From positions 186,001 to 250,000 of the forward strand of contig NZ_CAADHL010000001.1 of assembly GCF_900699045.1 (NCBI RefSeq): a stretch of 64,000 nt of DNA, read 5' to 3'. Position 1 is the first letter of the stretch. Every line of letters starts with the position of its first letter. Shown piece after piece: positions 31,819-43,846 of this stretch. The DNA comes from Candidatus Williamhamiltonella defendens. Its GTDB lineage: Bacteria > Pseudomonadota > Gammaproteobacteria > Enterobacterales > Enterobacteriaceae. The notes under the pieces were generated by a model. That model saw only the letters and a program-made list of their open reading frames with translations, did not search any database and had not been told where the DNA came from. Made by a program: the position numbers and the translations under genes.

Positions 31819-33419
31819 ATTTTGGAAAAGAAAGAAATATCTGGTTCTTTATCAGATTAAGCTTTTCTTAAATCTGAAGTTCAATGGAAGGAAAAGAGAT
31901 AATTTAAACACACTCACTCCAGATCCTTTATTTTGTCAACAAGAAAATTCGTTGAATAATATTTCTAAAGAAACTTATTTTTTAAATATGTCAACATAAG
32001 CAAATCAATCGATTTATAGAAAATATCAAGGGTCATTAATGTTAATTTTTCAGCTCATGGCATAATAATAAATTTCTTTTTCTGTCAATTTTAATCAAAA
32101 TTTATTTGATTTAAAAAATATCAGCACCTATCGTTTTATAAAGATATCTTCTTCTAAATTGTCGCTTTATCTTTTTATCATCTTTATGTAAGCCCTGAGC
32201 ATAATATTAATATTAGTGAGACATAAAATATTTTTTAATAGAATGACAGAGTTTTATAGAACGGCGTATATTAATAATATGTATCAAGTGATATTGAAAA
32301 AAATTCGGGATTTGTAAGTGAATAATATCATGTTCAATTGATTTTAGTACCAAATACTTTAAAGAGACTCTCCATAGGAATTGTCATAGATGCAATATTA
32401 AAAGATTTTCACCAAAACAATGGCGTTTAATCGATCATCAATGGATTTCTTTTGGTGCATCAGGTCAATCTTGCGAACCTTTGTATCCTAAAAATCTACA
32501 GGCCACTGATCCCTTACCAAAGGATCCTAAATTTAAGTTAAGTGCCACTTTATAGAAATTAAAAAAGTGAAGCTTGATAAGCTGAGAGAAAAACAGATTC
32601 AGGTACCGAGCTCACAGCTGAATTCATGAATACGACTCAAAATAAATTTTGCATAAATTATGTGTCTTTAGGAACGGTAGCGAGAAAATATAGGGTGATC
32701 TCTCGCAACCAAAATGGCTTGGATATAACTGAGCAGTTTTTTCAATGAAAAAAGGAGAAAGAAAATCAATTAATTCATTATAAAATGGATTTGTATCATC
32801 AAGGCCATACAAAAAATGATTTCTCGTTACCTAACGGTCATCAACAGATTTATTTAAAAAAATGACGAAAATCTTATCACCCAAATGTGCTGTGCTCCTG
32901 ACATCACTTTGTGATGTAGCGAAAGTACCGAGCAAGTAAATTACTCGGATGTGCTATATTTTATTATTACTTCTTATCTTGAAGAATAAGCAGTTTTGAA
33001 GAGGAGTCAACAGAGTATATTCCCATGCATAAAGGTACAATCATCGACGAAAATATATGGTGGCATTTTAATTACCTCCGTATTAAATGATAAGTATGGA
33101 ATACATTATATTTGGGAGCTAATAAAAAACCAAAATTCTTATGATATATTTGAAATATATTAATTTTTAATTATTTCCGATTAAAAATAGGATTAAACTA
33201 TTTACTTTAAATGTATTCATATCCATGCGATACTATCGAATATGTATAAATTCATCGGAGTAGATGACGCTTAAGAAAGCAGTTTATGTATCAGTCAATA
33301 GTACAGAGACACTCGCAGAATGGTAATGAATATCATCATCTATTTTTTATTAATGAAATCTAGAACTATTTCTTTTATTAATAAATCGCAGGGGCCTGAA
33401 TCATAAAAAGGGAAAAGAT
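31819..33419. pseudogene. decayed accessory region
   Basis: 1.6 kb with no intact frame. Short plus-strand blocks look protein-like: LVPNTLKRLSIGIVIDAIL near 32340, IDHQWISFGASGQSCEPLY near 32430-32490, and ELTAEFMNTTQNKFCINYV near 32605. They may belong to the adhesin or end of the pilus cluster. I cannot name them individually. Confidence 0.35.
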
Positions 33420-33659
33420 ATGTCGTTGGAAGCTTTGGATCAATTGCAAGAAAAAGTTCAGAAAATGCTCGAAGCAAATGCCTTGTTACAAATAAAAATA
33501 GAAGAATTTAAAGAAAAAAATATTGTATTAGAAGAAAAAATAAATGCTATTTTAGCTCAACAAAAAGATTTAATCGCTCAAAATAATGAGATAAAACAAG
33601 AAAAAGCCGTTTGGCAAAATCGTTTGCATTCACTTTTAGGTAAGATAAATGATATTTAA
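33420..33659 (+). CDS. zapB: cell division protein ZapB
   Basis: ZapB is a small coiled-coil protein that links the Z-ring, through ZapA, to the chromosome terminus via MatP. The 79 residues are almost wholly coiled coil, with MSLEALDQLQEKVQ, LLQIKIEEFKEKN and WQNRLHSLLGKI, and equal E. coli in length. It starts after an AAAAGGGA box. Its normal neighbours (rraA, glpF) are absent, so it now stands alone in decayed DNA. Confidence 0.92.
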   Translation: MSLEALDQLQEKVQKMLEANALLQIKIEEFKEKNIVLEEKINAILAQQKDLIAQNNEIKQEKAVWQNRLHSLLGKINDI

Positions 33660-33896
33660 TCATTTGTATCTATAGAAACAATAGATCGTCACTGATTCAG
33701 AGAGAGAATAGATATCTGCACATCTTTTCAATTAATATGCAAACAAATAATTTTTTTTGCGATCTTCTTCACAAAATAAAATTAAAGAAAATACCTGAAA
33801 ACTTCACTAAAAAATGAACTCATAGGTTTAGTCGTATAAAACTACATCAAAAAGAAGAAGACATTCTTGATATATCTAGATAAAAACTGAGCAAAA

Positions 33897-34163
33897 ATGA
33901 GAATTAACGACAAAGCCCATATTCGATGGGCCTGCAGACGCGGTATTCTCGAATTAGATATTTCTATCATGCCATTTTTTAAATATGAATATGACGGATT
34001 AAGTGATAAAGAAAAAAATTTATTTATCCGTTTGTTGGTTTGTGATGATGCCGACTTACTTGATTGGTTAATGAATAAAAAGAAATCTCCAGATAAAGCG
34101 TTAAGAAAAATAGTCCAAATTATCCGAAGGAAAAATAAAATACGTGGGATCATTCCAGTCTAA
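33897..34163 (+). CDS. sdhE: SdhE flavinylation factor
   Basis: SdhE assists covalent FAD attachment to succinate dehydrogenase SdhA and fumarate reductase. The 88 residues show the RGxxE motif in WACRRGILELDISIMPFF, followed by LSDKEKNLFIRLLVCDDADL and DWLMN, the full fold. E. coli SdhE is also 88 residues. The following gene ygfX overlaps its end and is dead. The E. coli name cptB, from its proposed antitoxin role, is disputed. Confidence 0.93.
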   Translation: MRINDKAHIRWACRRGILELDISIMPFFKYEYDGLSDKEKNLFIRLLVCDDADLLDWLMNKKKSPDKALRKIVQIIRRKNKIRGIIPV

Positions 34164-34590
34164 ATTACAGGTTTCGCCTTTTACAAAATTATTTTCTTTG
34201 ATTGTCTATACTCTGCTTGCATTAATAACTTTACGTGCACCACGTAGGCCAAAAGACTTTAGTCCTTTTTATGGCATATAATAGGCTTCACTGGCTTGAA
34301 TAGAATTAGCTTTTGATTAAAAAGTCATGGACACTTAGCCGTTATGACCTGTTGCTTTTGTTAAGGCAAGAAAACACTAATGCCCAAAAAAATTAGGGAT
34401 GCTCTATAAGAAGATGTCTGCACTAAAATGGCGGCACTTGCATCAATTTGTTTTTTATTCAATGCCTGCTTATCTTTTTTATCAATATGAATTGACTGAT
34501 TTTTATTCGCATGATATTCACAAGAGGCTAAATAACATGGTAAGGAAAATTTCTAATAAACTCCTCTATTTATTGCGGCGGATCCATGCA
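34144..34590 (+). pseudogene. ygfX: ygfX (cptA) ghost
   Basis: The GTG at 34144 overlaps the sdhE end. The frame reads SFQSKLQVSPFTKLFSLIVY, TLLALITLRAPRRP, like the E. coli YgfX start (WQSDLRVSWRAQWLSLLIHG) with its membrane segment. It stops near 34280. Later pieces such as LLYLLRRIH are weakly compatible with the end WRDLRRILL. YgfX was proposed as the toxin partner of SdhE. Only the first third is traceable. Confidence 0.65.
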
Positions 34591-35920
34591 AGTGACTCAA
34601 ATAATAGAACAGCGTAACATACTCGAAAAAGCAGTTTCACAAGCCTTAGAACGGGCAATAGCTAAAGGAGCTTCTGCGGAGGTCTCAGTAACAAAAACAA
34701 CAGGGATCAGTATCAGTACTCGTTTTTGTGAAGTAGAAAACCTAGAATTTAATAGTGATGGCGCTTTAGCCATCACTGTTTATGATCAGCAACGTAAAGG
34801 TAGTGCTTCTACAACGGATTTAAATCCCAAGGCGATCGACCAAACAGTGCAAGCGGCCCTGGACATCGCACATTATACTTCCTCTGATCCTTATTCCGGA
34901 ATAGCTGAGGCTTCTTTACTGGCTTATGAAATAAAAGATTTAGATTTATTGTACCCTTCTGATTTAGAGCCAGAAGCCGCCATTGTTCTTGCCTCAAGAT
35001 CAGAAAAGGCAGTGTTGGAAATAGATAAGCGTATTATTAATACAGAAGCAAATTTCAATAGCCACTGTAGTATCAAGGTTTTTGGCAACACTCATGGGAT
35101 GTTGCAAAGTTATTGTGGGAGCCGTCATTCTCTTTGCACTAGTGTGATTGCAGAATGTGATGGCCGTATGGAAAAGGATTATGCGTATACACTAAGCCGT
35201 CGGATACAGGATCTGGATAGCCCTGAGTGGGTTGGCAAAGAATCTGCCAGAAGAGCCATTGCGCGTTTATCACCAAAAAAATTATCCACCATTGAAGCTC
35301 CGGTCCTATTCGCAGCGGAAGCTGCCATAGGGTTATTTAAAAATCTGATATCTGCCATCAGCGGCGGAAATATTTATCGCAAATCCAGCTTTTTATTAAA
35401 TAAATTGAATCAACAAATTTTACCGAATTGGTTCAATATTCTAGAATGCCCCCATACTTTAAGAGGGCTTGCTTCTGCGCCATTTGATTTGGAAGGAGTC
35501 TGTACTTCTGAAAGAGAGATTGTAACAAAAGGGCAATTAAACACGTATCTTTTAGCGAGTTATTCAGCTCGAAAATTAGGCTATCAAAGCACGGGGCATG
35601 CTGGGGGCATTCATAACTGGTATATCGCAGGCCAAGGAGAAAACTTTACACAAATGCTTCAAAAAATGAGCAAAGGTTTAGTTGTCACCCAACTGATGGG
35701 CCAAGGCGTTAATATTGTAACAGGTGACTATTCACGTGGGGCCTCTGGCTTTTGGGTTGAAGATGGGGTCATTCAATATCCAGTTAGTGGTATTACCATC
35801 GCTGGAAATTTAAAAGAGATGTTTTTAAATATAGTTAGCATAGGGAGTGATATTGAAACCCGAAATACTATTCAATGCGGTTCAGTTCTTATTTCTGAGA
35901 TGAAGATAGCAGGTGAATGA
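34586..35920 (+). CDS. pmbA: metalloprotease subunit TldE/PmbA
   Basis: TldD/TldE form a periplasm-independent cytosolic metalloprotease that matures microcin B17 and helps degrade CcdA. The 444 residues follow E. coli TldE throughout: [57 protein letters not shown] and NIQCGSVL-like [16 protein letters not shown]. TldE lacks the zinc HEXXXH that TldD carries. The start overlaps the ygfX ghost. It ends near a large palindrome. Confidence 0.94.
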   Translation: MQVTQIIEQRNILEKAVSQALERAIAKGASAEVSVTKTTGISISTRFCEVENLEFNSDGALAITVYDQQRKGSASTTDLNPKAIDQTVQAALDIAHYTSSDPYSGIAEASLLAYEIKDLDLLYPSDLEPEAAIVLASRSEKAVLEIDKRIINTEANFNSHCSIKVFGNTHGMLQSYCGSRHSLCTSVIAECDGRMEKDYAYTLSRRIQDLDSPEWVGKESARRAIARLSPKKLSTIEAPVLFAAEAAIGLFKNLISAISGGNIYRKSSFLLNKLNQQILPNWFNILECPHTLRGLASAPFDLEGVCTSEREIVTKGQLNTYLLASYSARKLGYQSTGHAGGIHNWYIAGQGENFTQMLQKMSKGLVVTQLMGQGVNIVTGDYSRGASGFWVEDGVIQYPVSGITIAGNLKEMFLNIVSIGSDIETRNTIQCGSVLISEMKIAGE

Positions 35921-35921
35921 T

Positions 35922-35955
35922 GGAGTGAGAATAATAAAAAATTATTCAATACTCC
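35922..35955. terminator. hairpin after pmbA
   Basis: GGAGT and GAATAAT on the left pair with ATTATTC and ACTCC on the right, with small internal asymmetry and an AAAAA loop. It begins two bases after the pmbA stop. There is no following T run, so termination strength is uncertain. Confidence 0.5.
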
Positions 35956-35978
35956 GTAAAACTTGCTATTAATCTGCG

Positions 35979-36001
35979 ATCTGGATACGACGTATCCAGA
36001 T
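35979..36001. repeat. 23-bp perfect palindrome
   Basis: ATCTGGATACG, a single central A, then the exact reverse complement CGTATCCAGAT. It lies between the convergent pmbA and purB genes, 22 bases after the pmbA hairpin. It could act as a two-way terminator or a protein-binding operator. No second copy was noticed in the window. Confidence 0.7.
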
Positions 36002-36114
36002 TAGCGTATTGTAAAAAAAGAACATCGATATAAAATAAAAACTAGACTTTATTCTCAAGGCTTAAAGAAAAAAGCCAAACGTGGATTTTCTTATTACATT
36101 TCAAACGTTAATTT

Positions 36115-37602
<1,488 letters not shown>

Positions 37603-37605
<3 letters not shown>

Positions 37606-38697
37606 GAGACGCTTTTCAATAATGCCTCCACCAAGGCAAAATTCATTTTGATAAAACACGACGGATTGACCAGGAGTGACGGATGAAACAGGAGATTCAA
37701 AACGCACAATAGATTGATCCTGCCCTACTATGATCTCGGCCCGGATGTCTTCTTGACGATAACGTATCTTGAGTACGCATCTATAGGGTGATGTAGTTGG
37801 AGGTGAATTAACCCAATGTAATTTTTGAGCTATTAGTCCTTTGGACATTAGTCGAGGATGCATAGGATTTTGAGATACCAATAAAATATTGTTTTTAATA
37901 TCTTTATCCACGACATACCAAGGGGCTTCACCTTCTCCTTTTACTCCACCTATTCCTAGACCTTTACGCTGACCTAAAGTGTGATACATCAACCCCTGAT
38001 GCTGGCCGATATATTTTCCATCTATGGTCATGATGGAGCCTATTTGAGAAGATAAATATTGGCTAATAAAATCACGAAATTTACGCTCTCCAACAAAACA
38101 AATCCCCGTAGAATCTTTTTTCTGTGCATTGACCAGATTCAGCTTTTTAGCGATATCCCGCACTTCTGATTTTTTTAATCCTCCGATAGGAAAAAGGCAA
38201 TTAGCTAACTGTTGTTGACCAATTGTATAAAGAAAATAACTTTGATCTTTATGTTCGTCGATTCCCCGTAACAAAAAGTGCTTCCCGTTATTGCTTTGAT
38301 GACGTACATAATGTCCTGTAGCAATATAATCCGCTTCTAGATCTTTTAAAGCGAATTCAAGAAAAGCTTTAAACTTGATTTCTTTATTACATAAAATATC
38401 AGGATTAGGCGTCCTGCCTGCTCTATATTCCGCTAAAAAAATCGTAAAAACCTGACTCCAATATTCAGCCGAAAAATTAACAGTATGTAATTCAATCTTG
38501 AGTTTATCACACACATCTTGTGTATCTGACAAATCAATGGCAGCGGCACAATACAGTGCATTGTCATCTTCTTCCCAATTTTTCATAAACAAGCCACAAA
38601 CCTGATAGCCTTGTTCTAAGAGCAAGTAGGCCGCCACGGAAGAATCTACACCGCCAGACATTCCAACAACGACTTTTTTGCTATTTTTATTTAACAT
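37603..38697 (-). CDS. mnmA: tRNA 2-thiouridylase MnmA
   Basis: MnmA makes 2-thiouridine at position 34 of tRNA-Lys, -Glu and -Gln, using sulfur passed from IscS through the Tus relay. The 364 residues carry the PP-loop SGGVDSS (14-20), catalytic Cys103 ([12 protein letters not shown]) and Cys200 ([12 protein letters not shown]). Substrate tRNAs Lys(TTT) and Gln(TTG) are in this window, and so is IscS. It probably formed an operon with purB through hflD. Confidence 0.96.
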
Positions 38698-38752
38698 GAT
38701 TTTTTGTTTTTTAATAAAGAATAAATCTGATTGAAAGGATAAAAACTTCTAT

Positions 38753-39106
38753 TTATTTTTCTCCTTCTTCTTTTCCTCCCTCCCCTTCGTATTCAATATC
38801 TTTAACATTTTTAATATTGCGACGGGAGTCTTCTTTATGTTGTATTTTATTTAACTGACGTTCAAGCTTATTGAAAACCTCATTAATGGCAGCATAGATA
38901 TCGGGATCTTCGGCACTGGCAAACAAAGAGCGATGAGGAATCCTTATTGTGGCATCTACCTTAAAGCCATTTCTAGCTTTATTTATTACAACACGTGCAT
39001 GAATTAGTTGCACTTTCCATTTATCAAGTTTTTTAAAACGTTCATTAATACGTTCACTTATGGAAGGAGTAATATCGATATCTTTACCAGTAATGTTCAC
39101 GGTCAT
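38753..39106 (-). CDS. raiA: ribosome hibernation factor RaiA (YfiA)
   Basis: RaiA binds the 30S A/P sites in stationary phase or cold and blocks translation without forming 100S dimers. The 117 residues have MTVNITGKDIDITPSI, HARVVINKARNGFKVDATI, AAINEVFNKLERQLNKIQHK and an acidic C-terminal tail. The tail separates RaiA from HPF. The order bamD-raiA on the same strand is as in E. coli. Confidence 0.93.
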   Translation of the reverse strand: MTVNITGKDIDITPSISERINERFKKLDKWKVQLIHARVVINKARNGFKVDATIRIPHRSLFASAEDPDIYAAINEVFNKLERQLNKIQHKEDSRRNIKNVKDIEYEGEGGKEEGEK

Positions 39107-39144
39107 AAGGCTTAACCTCTTATTTTTAGAAGAATATGAAAGAA

Positions 39145-39873
39145 TTATGAGTTAATAGCAATGAGTTTAGCCACTTTATCGGCCTGTTCGTGAAGCTGTA
39201 ATTTTCGATATGCCTGTTCCATCAAAGGCAGTGCAGTTCGAGTCGCTTGAGTATCGGGATGCTTTTTAAGCATTTCTTCTACGCGATTGATGACTGCCAC
39301 GTATGCTTCACGTTTAATGTAATATTGAACGATAGCTAATTCATGCTTGGCTAACCGATTTTTTAAAAAAATCAATCTTTTTTGAGCGTCTGCTAAATAT
39401 GTGCTGTTTGGATAATATTGCATTAACTGTTGGAAATCACGGAAAGCCCTTATGGCGTGCTCTGGGTCTCGATCCGAACGGTCTATCCCAAAAAAATTCT
39501 GGAGTGGATTTACGTCCATACCCATTTCCGTTAAGCCTCTCAAATATAGTACATAGTCAATATTGAGGCTAGTGGGATTCAGACGCATAAAACGGTCTAT
39601 ATAAGCTTGGGCTAAGGCAAGTTGATCTGATTTATAATAAGCATAAATAAGATCAAGTTGTACTTGTTGCGAGTACCCGCCGAAAGGAAAGCGCGTATTT
39701 AATGCCTCAAGTTGAGTAATCGCTTCTCTAAAATTCCCTTCTGATAACGCTTTTTGAGCGACTTCATACAGCGCATAGGTAGGTTGATCTGGCACAATCC
39801 GTTTATTTTTGCTACAAGCAGAGAGGGCCAAAGCAAAAATAGAGGGGATCACTAAATGTTTAATAAATTTCAT
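39145..39873 (-). CDS. bamD: BamD outer-membrane assembly lipoprotein
   Basis: BamD is the essential TPR lipoprotein of the BAM complex that receives outer-membrane proteins and BamCE. It has a signal peptide ending ALSAC with lipid Cys20, then five TPR repeats ([69 protein letters not shown]), 242 residues in all against 245 in E. coli. Divergent to rluD with 131 bases between, the conserved arrangement. Confidence 0.96.
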   Translation of the reverse strand: MKFIKHLVIPSIFALALSACSKNKRIVPDQPTYALYEVAQKALSEGNFREAITQLEALNTRFPFGGYSQQVQLDLIYAYYKSDQLALAQAYIDRFMRLNPTSLNIDYVLYLRGLTEMGMDVNPLQNFFGIDRSDRDPEHAIRAFRDFQQLMQYYPNSTYLADAQKRLIFLKNRLAKHELAIVQYYIKREAYVAVINRVEEMLKKHPDTQATRTALPLMEQAYRKLQLHEQADKVAKLIAINS

Positions 39874-40004
39874 GACTTTTTGATTATCCTCAAAATATTA
39901 TTTAGTAAAGGATCGATTAGGTTCCAGAAAGATATGTCATTAAAATGATAGGTTACATTAAATAGCCTAACCGTCACAACACAAGGTGAATAAAGAAGCG
40001 ATCT

Positions 40005-40982
40005 ATGACACAAAAAATACAACTCAATGCGACACTGTGTAAATCACAACTGGGCCAACGATTAGATCGGGCTTTGGCTGAACTTTTCCCCACGTATTCA
40101 CGATCGCGCATCAAAGAATGGATTTTGGCCCATCAGGTTACTGTCAATGGGATCACAAAGAGTATCCCTAAAGAAAAAATATCAGGTGGCAAACACATCG
40201 AAATTCATACTTATATTGAGGAGAATAAACAATGGATGCCACAAAAAATCCCTTTAAATATTATTTATGAAGATACGGATATTTTAGTGATTAATAAACC
40301 CTCAGGCTTGGTGGTGCATCCAGGTGCAGGAAATCCTGATCACACAATATTGAATGCGCTTTTAGATTATTACCCTAATATTACTCATGTTCCAAGAGGC
40401 GGCATAGTTCATCGTTTAGATAAAGACACGACAGGCTTGATGGTGATAGCAAAAACACTTCACGCTCAGACCGGCTTGCTCGATTCCTTGCAAGCACGTT
40501 TAGTTACACGTGAGTATGAAGCGATTGCAGTCGGTCATATCACAGCAGGGGGAAGCATTAATAAACCTATCGCTCGACATAACAGTAAGCGTACTCATAT
40601 GGCTGTCCATCCCCTAGGGAAATCTGCGGTCACACATTATCGTATTTTGCAACATTTTCGAGCTCATACTCGATTACGGTTGCGTTTAGAAACAGGGCGT
40701 ACGCATCAAATTCGGGTTCATTTTTCTTATATTCATCATCCTTTAGTCGGAGATCCCTTATATGGCAGACATTTGCGTAAGCCAAAAGGTGCTTTAGAGA
40801 AGCTCATTGAAACTTTAAGCGCTTTTAAGCGGCAAGCGCTTCATGCCACTATGTTGCGTTTACATCACCCTATTACTCAGATTGAAATGGAGTGGCATGC
40901 TGATTTACCTCAAGATATGCTTGATTTGATCAGTGCTCTCAACGCAGATCAAGAGGCATTTTGCCAAAAAGAGGAACAATAA
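40005..40982 (+). CDS. rluD: 23S rRNA pseudouridine synthase RluD
   Basis: RluD makes pseudouridines 1911, 1915 and 1917 in helix 69 of 23S rRNA and is needed for normal ribosome function. An S4-like N-terminal domain (residues 16-75) precedes the catalytic domain with Asp139 in GGIVHRLDKDTTGLM. LETGRTHQIRVHF and GDPLYG follow. The 325 residues are full length. It is followed by the dead pgeF. Confidence 0.96.
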   Translation: MTQKIQLNATLCKSQLGQRLDRALAELFPTYSRSRIKEWILAHQVTVNGITKSIPKEKISGGKHIEIHTYIEENKQWMPQKIPLNIIYEDTDILVINKPSGLVVHPGAGNPDHTILNALLDYYPNITHVPRGGIVHRLDKDTTGLMVIAKTLHAQTGLLDSLQARLVTREYEAIAVGHITAGGSINKPIARHNSKRTHMAVHPLGKSAVTHYRILQHFRAHTRLRLRLETGRTHQIRVHFSYIHHPLVGDPLYGRHLRKPKGALEKLIETLSAFKRQALHATMLRLHHPITQIEMEWHADLPQDMLDLISALNADQEAFCQKEEQ

Positions 40983-40987
40983 AAAAG

Positions 40988-41721
40988 ATGTTACTCATTC
41001 CTGATTGGCCCACCTACGTTAACGTCAGATCCTACAGCACGACATGTCAGGGAGGTGTACGTTTGCCACCTTATCATTTCTTCAATTTGTCAACTCATGT
41101 GGGTGATAATCGTGATCACGTAGAAAAAAGCGCTAGAAATTGTTGCGTTGCTAGAGGCCGATCTATCTCACATACCTATTTGGTTAAATCAGGTACACGG
41201 TCATACAGTTTTAAATCTAGAGGGAAAATTATAACCTCAGGAAGTCAAGACAAACGCCGTTTATACGCGTCTACCAGGTCAAGTGTGCTCTCATGATGAC
41301 GGCTGATTGTTTATCTGTACGCTTAACCAATTTCGTAGAAAATGAAGTCGCTGCAGTTCATGCCGGTTGAAGGGGTCTTGGCATGTGTATCTTATAAAAA
41401 ACGGTGACTTAATTTTGTACTCAGTCTTCTACTATTATGGCATGGCTCTGCCCGGCAATCGAACTAAAAAAATTCATAGTAGGTGAGGAGGCGCGCCCGT
41501 TTTTATCCTCACAGATAAAAAGCCGCTTTCGCTTTTGCAGGCTTGGATAATCGTCGTTATTTAGCGGATATTTATTATCTAGTTTGGTTATGTTTGCTGG
41601 CGATTGAGGTTGATGCCATTTATGGTGGGAATGATTGTAAGATCAAAAATACAGGAAAATTATTTTCTTATCGGGCGTCCCAATGGGTGACTGGACGCAT
41701 GGTGAGTTTCATTTGATTTAG
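40988..41721 (+). pseudogene. pgeF: pgeF (yfiH) ghost, purine nucleoside phosphorylase family
   Basis: The gene follows rluD as in E. coli. Mixed frames give LLIPDWP, GGVRLPPYHFFNLSTHVGDN, RDHVEK, VMTADCLSVR, NEVAAVHAG with the following Trp codon now TGA, RGLGMC and finally MGDWTHGEFHLI. The Cu/Zn-binding MTADC and AVHAGWRG motifs are recognisable. Stops and frameshifts run throughout. The usual next gene clpB is absent. Confidence 0.85.
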
Positions 41722-41737
41722 CTAAATATAATCAATT

Positions 41738-41814
41738 TGGTCGGCGAGAGAGGATTTGAACCTCCGACCCACTGGTCCCAAACCAGTTGCGCTACCAAGC
41801 TGCGCTACTCGCCG
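41738..41814 (-). tRNA. proM: tRNA-Pro (TGG)
   Basis: A 77-base cloverleaf with CCA, nearly identical to E. coli proM. The acceptor CGGCGAG pairs with CTCGCCG, and the anticodon loop TTTGGGA has TGG. It is the last member of the argX-hisR-leuT-proM cluster. Confidence 0.95.
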
Positions 41815-41818
41815 TTTT

Positions 41819-41904
<86 letters not shown>

Positions 41905-41923
41905 ATTTTTGTATGAATTATTA

Positions 41924-42000
41924 TGGGGTGACTAATGGGACTCGAACCCACGACAACTGGAATCACAATCCAGGGCTCTACCAACTGAGCTATAGCCACC
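41924..42000 (-). tRNA. hisR: tRNA-His (GTG)
   Basis: A 77-base tRNA including the extra G at -1 opposite C73, and CCA. The acceptor GTGGCTA pairs with TAGTCAC through one G:T, where E. coli has G:C. The anticodon is GTG. Confidence 0.94.
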
Positions 42001-42007
42001 ATAAAGA

Positions 42008-42084
42008 TGGTGCGACCGGCAGGATTCGAACCTGTGACCTCTGCCTTCGGAGGGCAGTGCTCTATCCAACTGAGCTACGGACGC
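42008..42084 (-). tRNA. argX: tRNA-Arg (CCG)
   Basis: A 77-base tRNA with CCA and anticodon CCG in the loop CTCCGAA. The acceptor GCGTCCG against CGGTCGC has a T:T mismatch at pair 4. It is the first gene of the cluster. A mismatch in a second tRNA of the same cluster is notable. Confidence 0.9.
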
Positions 42085-42299
42085 GCCTGCGTCTTTGCGG
42101 GGGAGGATACTACGGTTTTCAGGTCCTCATGTCTAGTGATTTTAATAAAAAATAGCTACCCTGAAAATTCATAGTGACGCTTTTATTAGGTAAAGTAATT
42201 TGTAAAATTAAACGATTAACTGACAAAGTGTTTGCTAATCACATACGGCCTTGGTATTCCAGAAAAAGTATTGCAGTTTAATGAGAAAAAGATTTCTGA

Positions 42300-43087
42300 T
42301 AAAATACAGTATCACTTCTAAAAAGAATCTGGATGAGAAATAAAAGGCGCATGAGCAGACTGATGCATGATAACAGATTTAGTGTGATAGTGTGAGGCCA
42401 GGCCTCATCCAATAATTCAGTTATCTGACAGCCTACTAACGCATCTAGCTACCATAAATACACAAAAAAGGCACAGAAATAGCATTTAGAATATCATGCA
42501 TGTCGCAGTATATCGTAATATTTTCCAACCCGCTTCAAGTACTTCTTTTTTGGTAAATATCGATTGAATAAAAAAGATTTTAAAGATGTTGTATCGCGCT
42601 AACTGTTGATCATGCCTAATGTTTGAAGCAAAAAAATTACTCTAGCGTATTCTATAAATGATCCTCTAATTTTTGTTCAAAACATGACAAAACCTGCCAT
42701 GATATTCTAAGCCATTGATGTTGAGAAACAAAACAAGGAGAACTGCAAACCATGATTAAAGCAAGAACACGTTCAGTATATCTCAGAGCAATCTCACTGA
42801 CAATACATCTGCACATTGACCAACCTAGTCATATTGTCTGTGTCGGGGCTTTTAAAAGACCGTTTCTGATATTTTAGAAAGGTAAAACTCTCTTGACCCT
42901 GACTGAAGTTATAGCCAGGGATGTCAAATAAATGTAATCGGAAATGCGAACCGAATCTGTTTATAATGTAACACCATACATTTGAATTCAGTCCCCATCC
43001 ATGCAACATCACAAAGTCGAGTTTTCCTTCGCCGCAGCTATATCTATATAGGTTTTTTATCCGTATATTATACAGATTATTGGTCAA
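42300..43087 (-). pseudogene. bioH: bioH ghost, pimeloyl-ACP methyl ester esterase
   Basis: BioH frees pimeloyl-ACP in biotin synthesis. The N-terminal part is clean: KLDFVMLHGWGLNSNVW, SHFRLHLFDIPGYNFSQG. The middle with the Ser nucleophile GWSLGG is missing. Further frames give SEIALRYTERVLALIMVCSS, PCFVSQHQWLRISWQVLSCF and near 42355 a trace of AHAPFISHP around the catalytic His. The order bioH-gntX-nfuA is that of E. coli, with bioH divergent. Confidence 0.85.
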
Positions 43088-43785
43088 AAATATTTTATGC
43101 TTATATCAAATTTTATTAACTATTATTAGATATACCAGATGCCATTGTATTTATCTCATTATTGACTTTGCTCTATTTGTACGCGTTATTTGCTTAAGTT
43201 ATGCTCCTATTGTCTACAATGTAGTTTACCTTCAACAAATCCTTATTTATCTTATGGACGTTGCTTACTTGCACCTCCCTTGTGGAATAGCATTACCTTT
43301 GTCAATTTTTACGAACCGCCTTTAAGTGCGTTAATTCAAAAAATGAAATTTCAAAGCATGACAGCATTAACGTTAGTATTGGTTAGTTTATTATTACTAC
43401 GATAGCGAAATCTTTGTGGTGATAGCAACATAAAAAATCAGTCGCATTATCGGCGTGCCCTTGCATGTCAGATGTTGCTGTCGGCGCGGATTTAATAAAA
43501 ACGATCTATTAGCTTGCCTGTTAGCTCGTTGGTTAAATTGTGATTATCAATCAGACTGTTTGACTCGTTTACGTCTCACTCCATCACAACGACATTTAAA
43601 CGCATCCAAGAGAAAAAATTTAATAGGGGCATTTCAATCTCATTTATCTCTAAAAGGCTAGAGTGTCGCTTTAGTAGACGACGTCGTTACCACAGGTGGC
43701 ACAATTAATGAAATCTCAGCGCTGCTTATAAAAGAATGAGTAGATTCATCACAAATTTTATATATTTACCGCACCTTGTCGTTCT
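43085..43785 (+). pseudogene. gntX: gntX (comF-like) ghost
   Basis: GntX/ComF proteins combine a zinc-finger N terminus with a phosphoribosyltransferase fold and are linked to DNA uptake and use. Frames give CSYCLQCSLPSTNPYLSYGRCL, then FYEPPLSALIQKMKF, RRGFNKNDLLACLLARWLNC, and LVDDVVTTGGTINEISALL, the intact PRPP-binding motif. Stops lie between. It precedes nfuA, as in E. coli. Confidence 0.85.
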
Positions 43786-43846
43786 GGCACTAATACGCGT
43801 ATCATAAAAAAGAAAATATAAAACAATTAAATTGAGTTCACATATG

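Noticed and set aside
41913-42155. 80-codon plus-strand frame over tRNA-His and tRNA-Arg
   Set aside because: It is the antisense of two tRNA genes.
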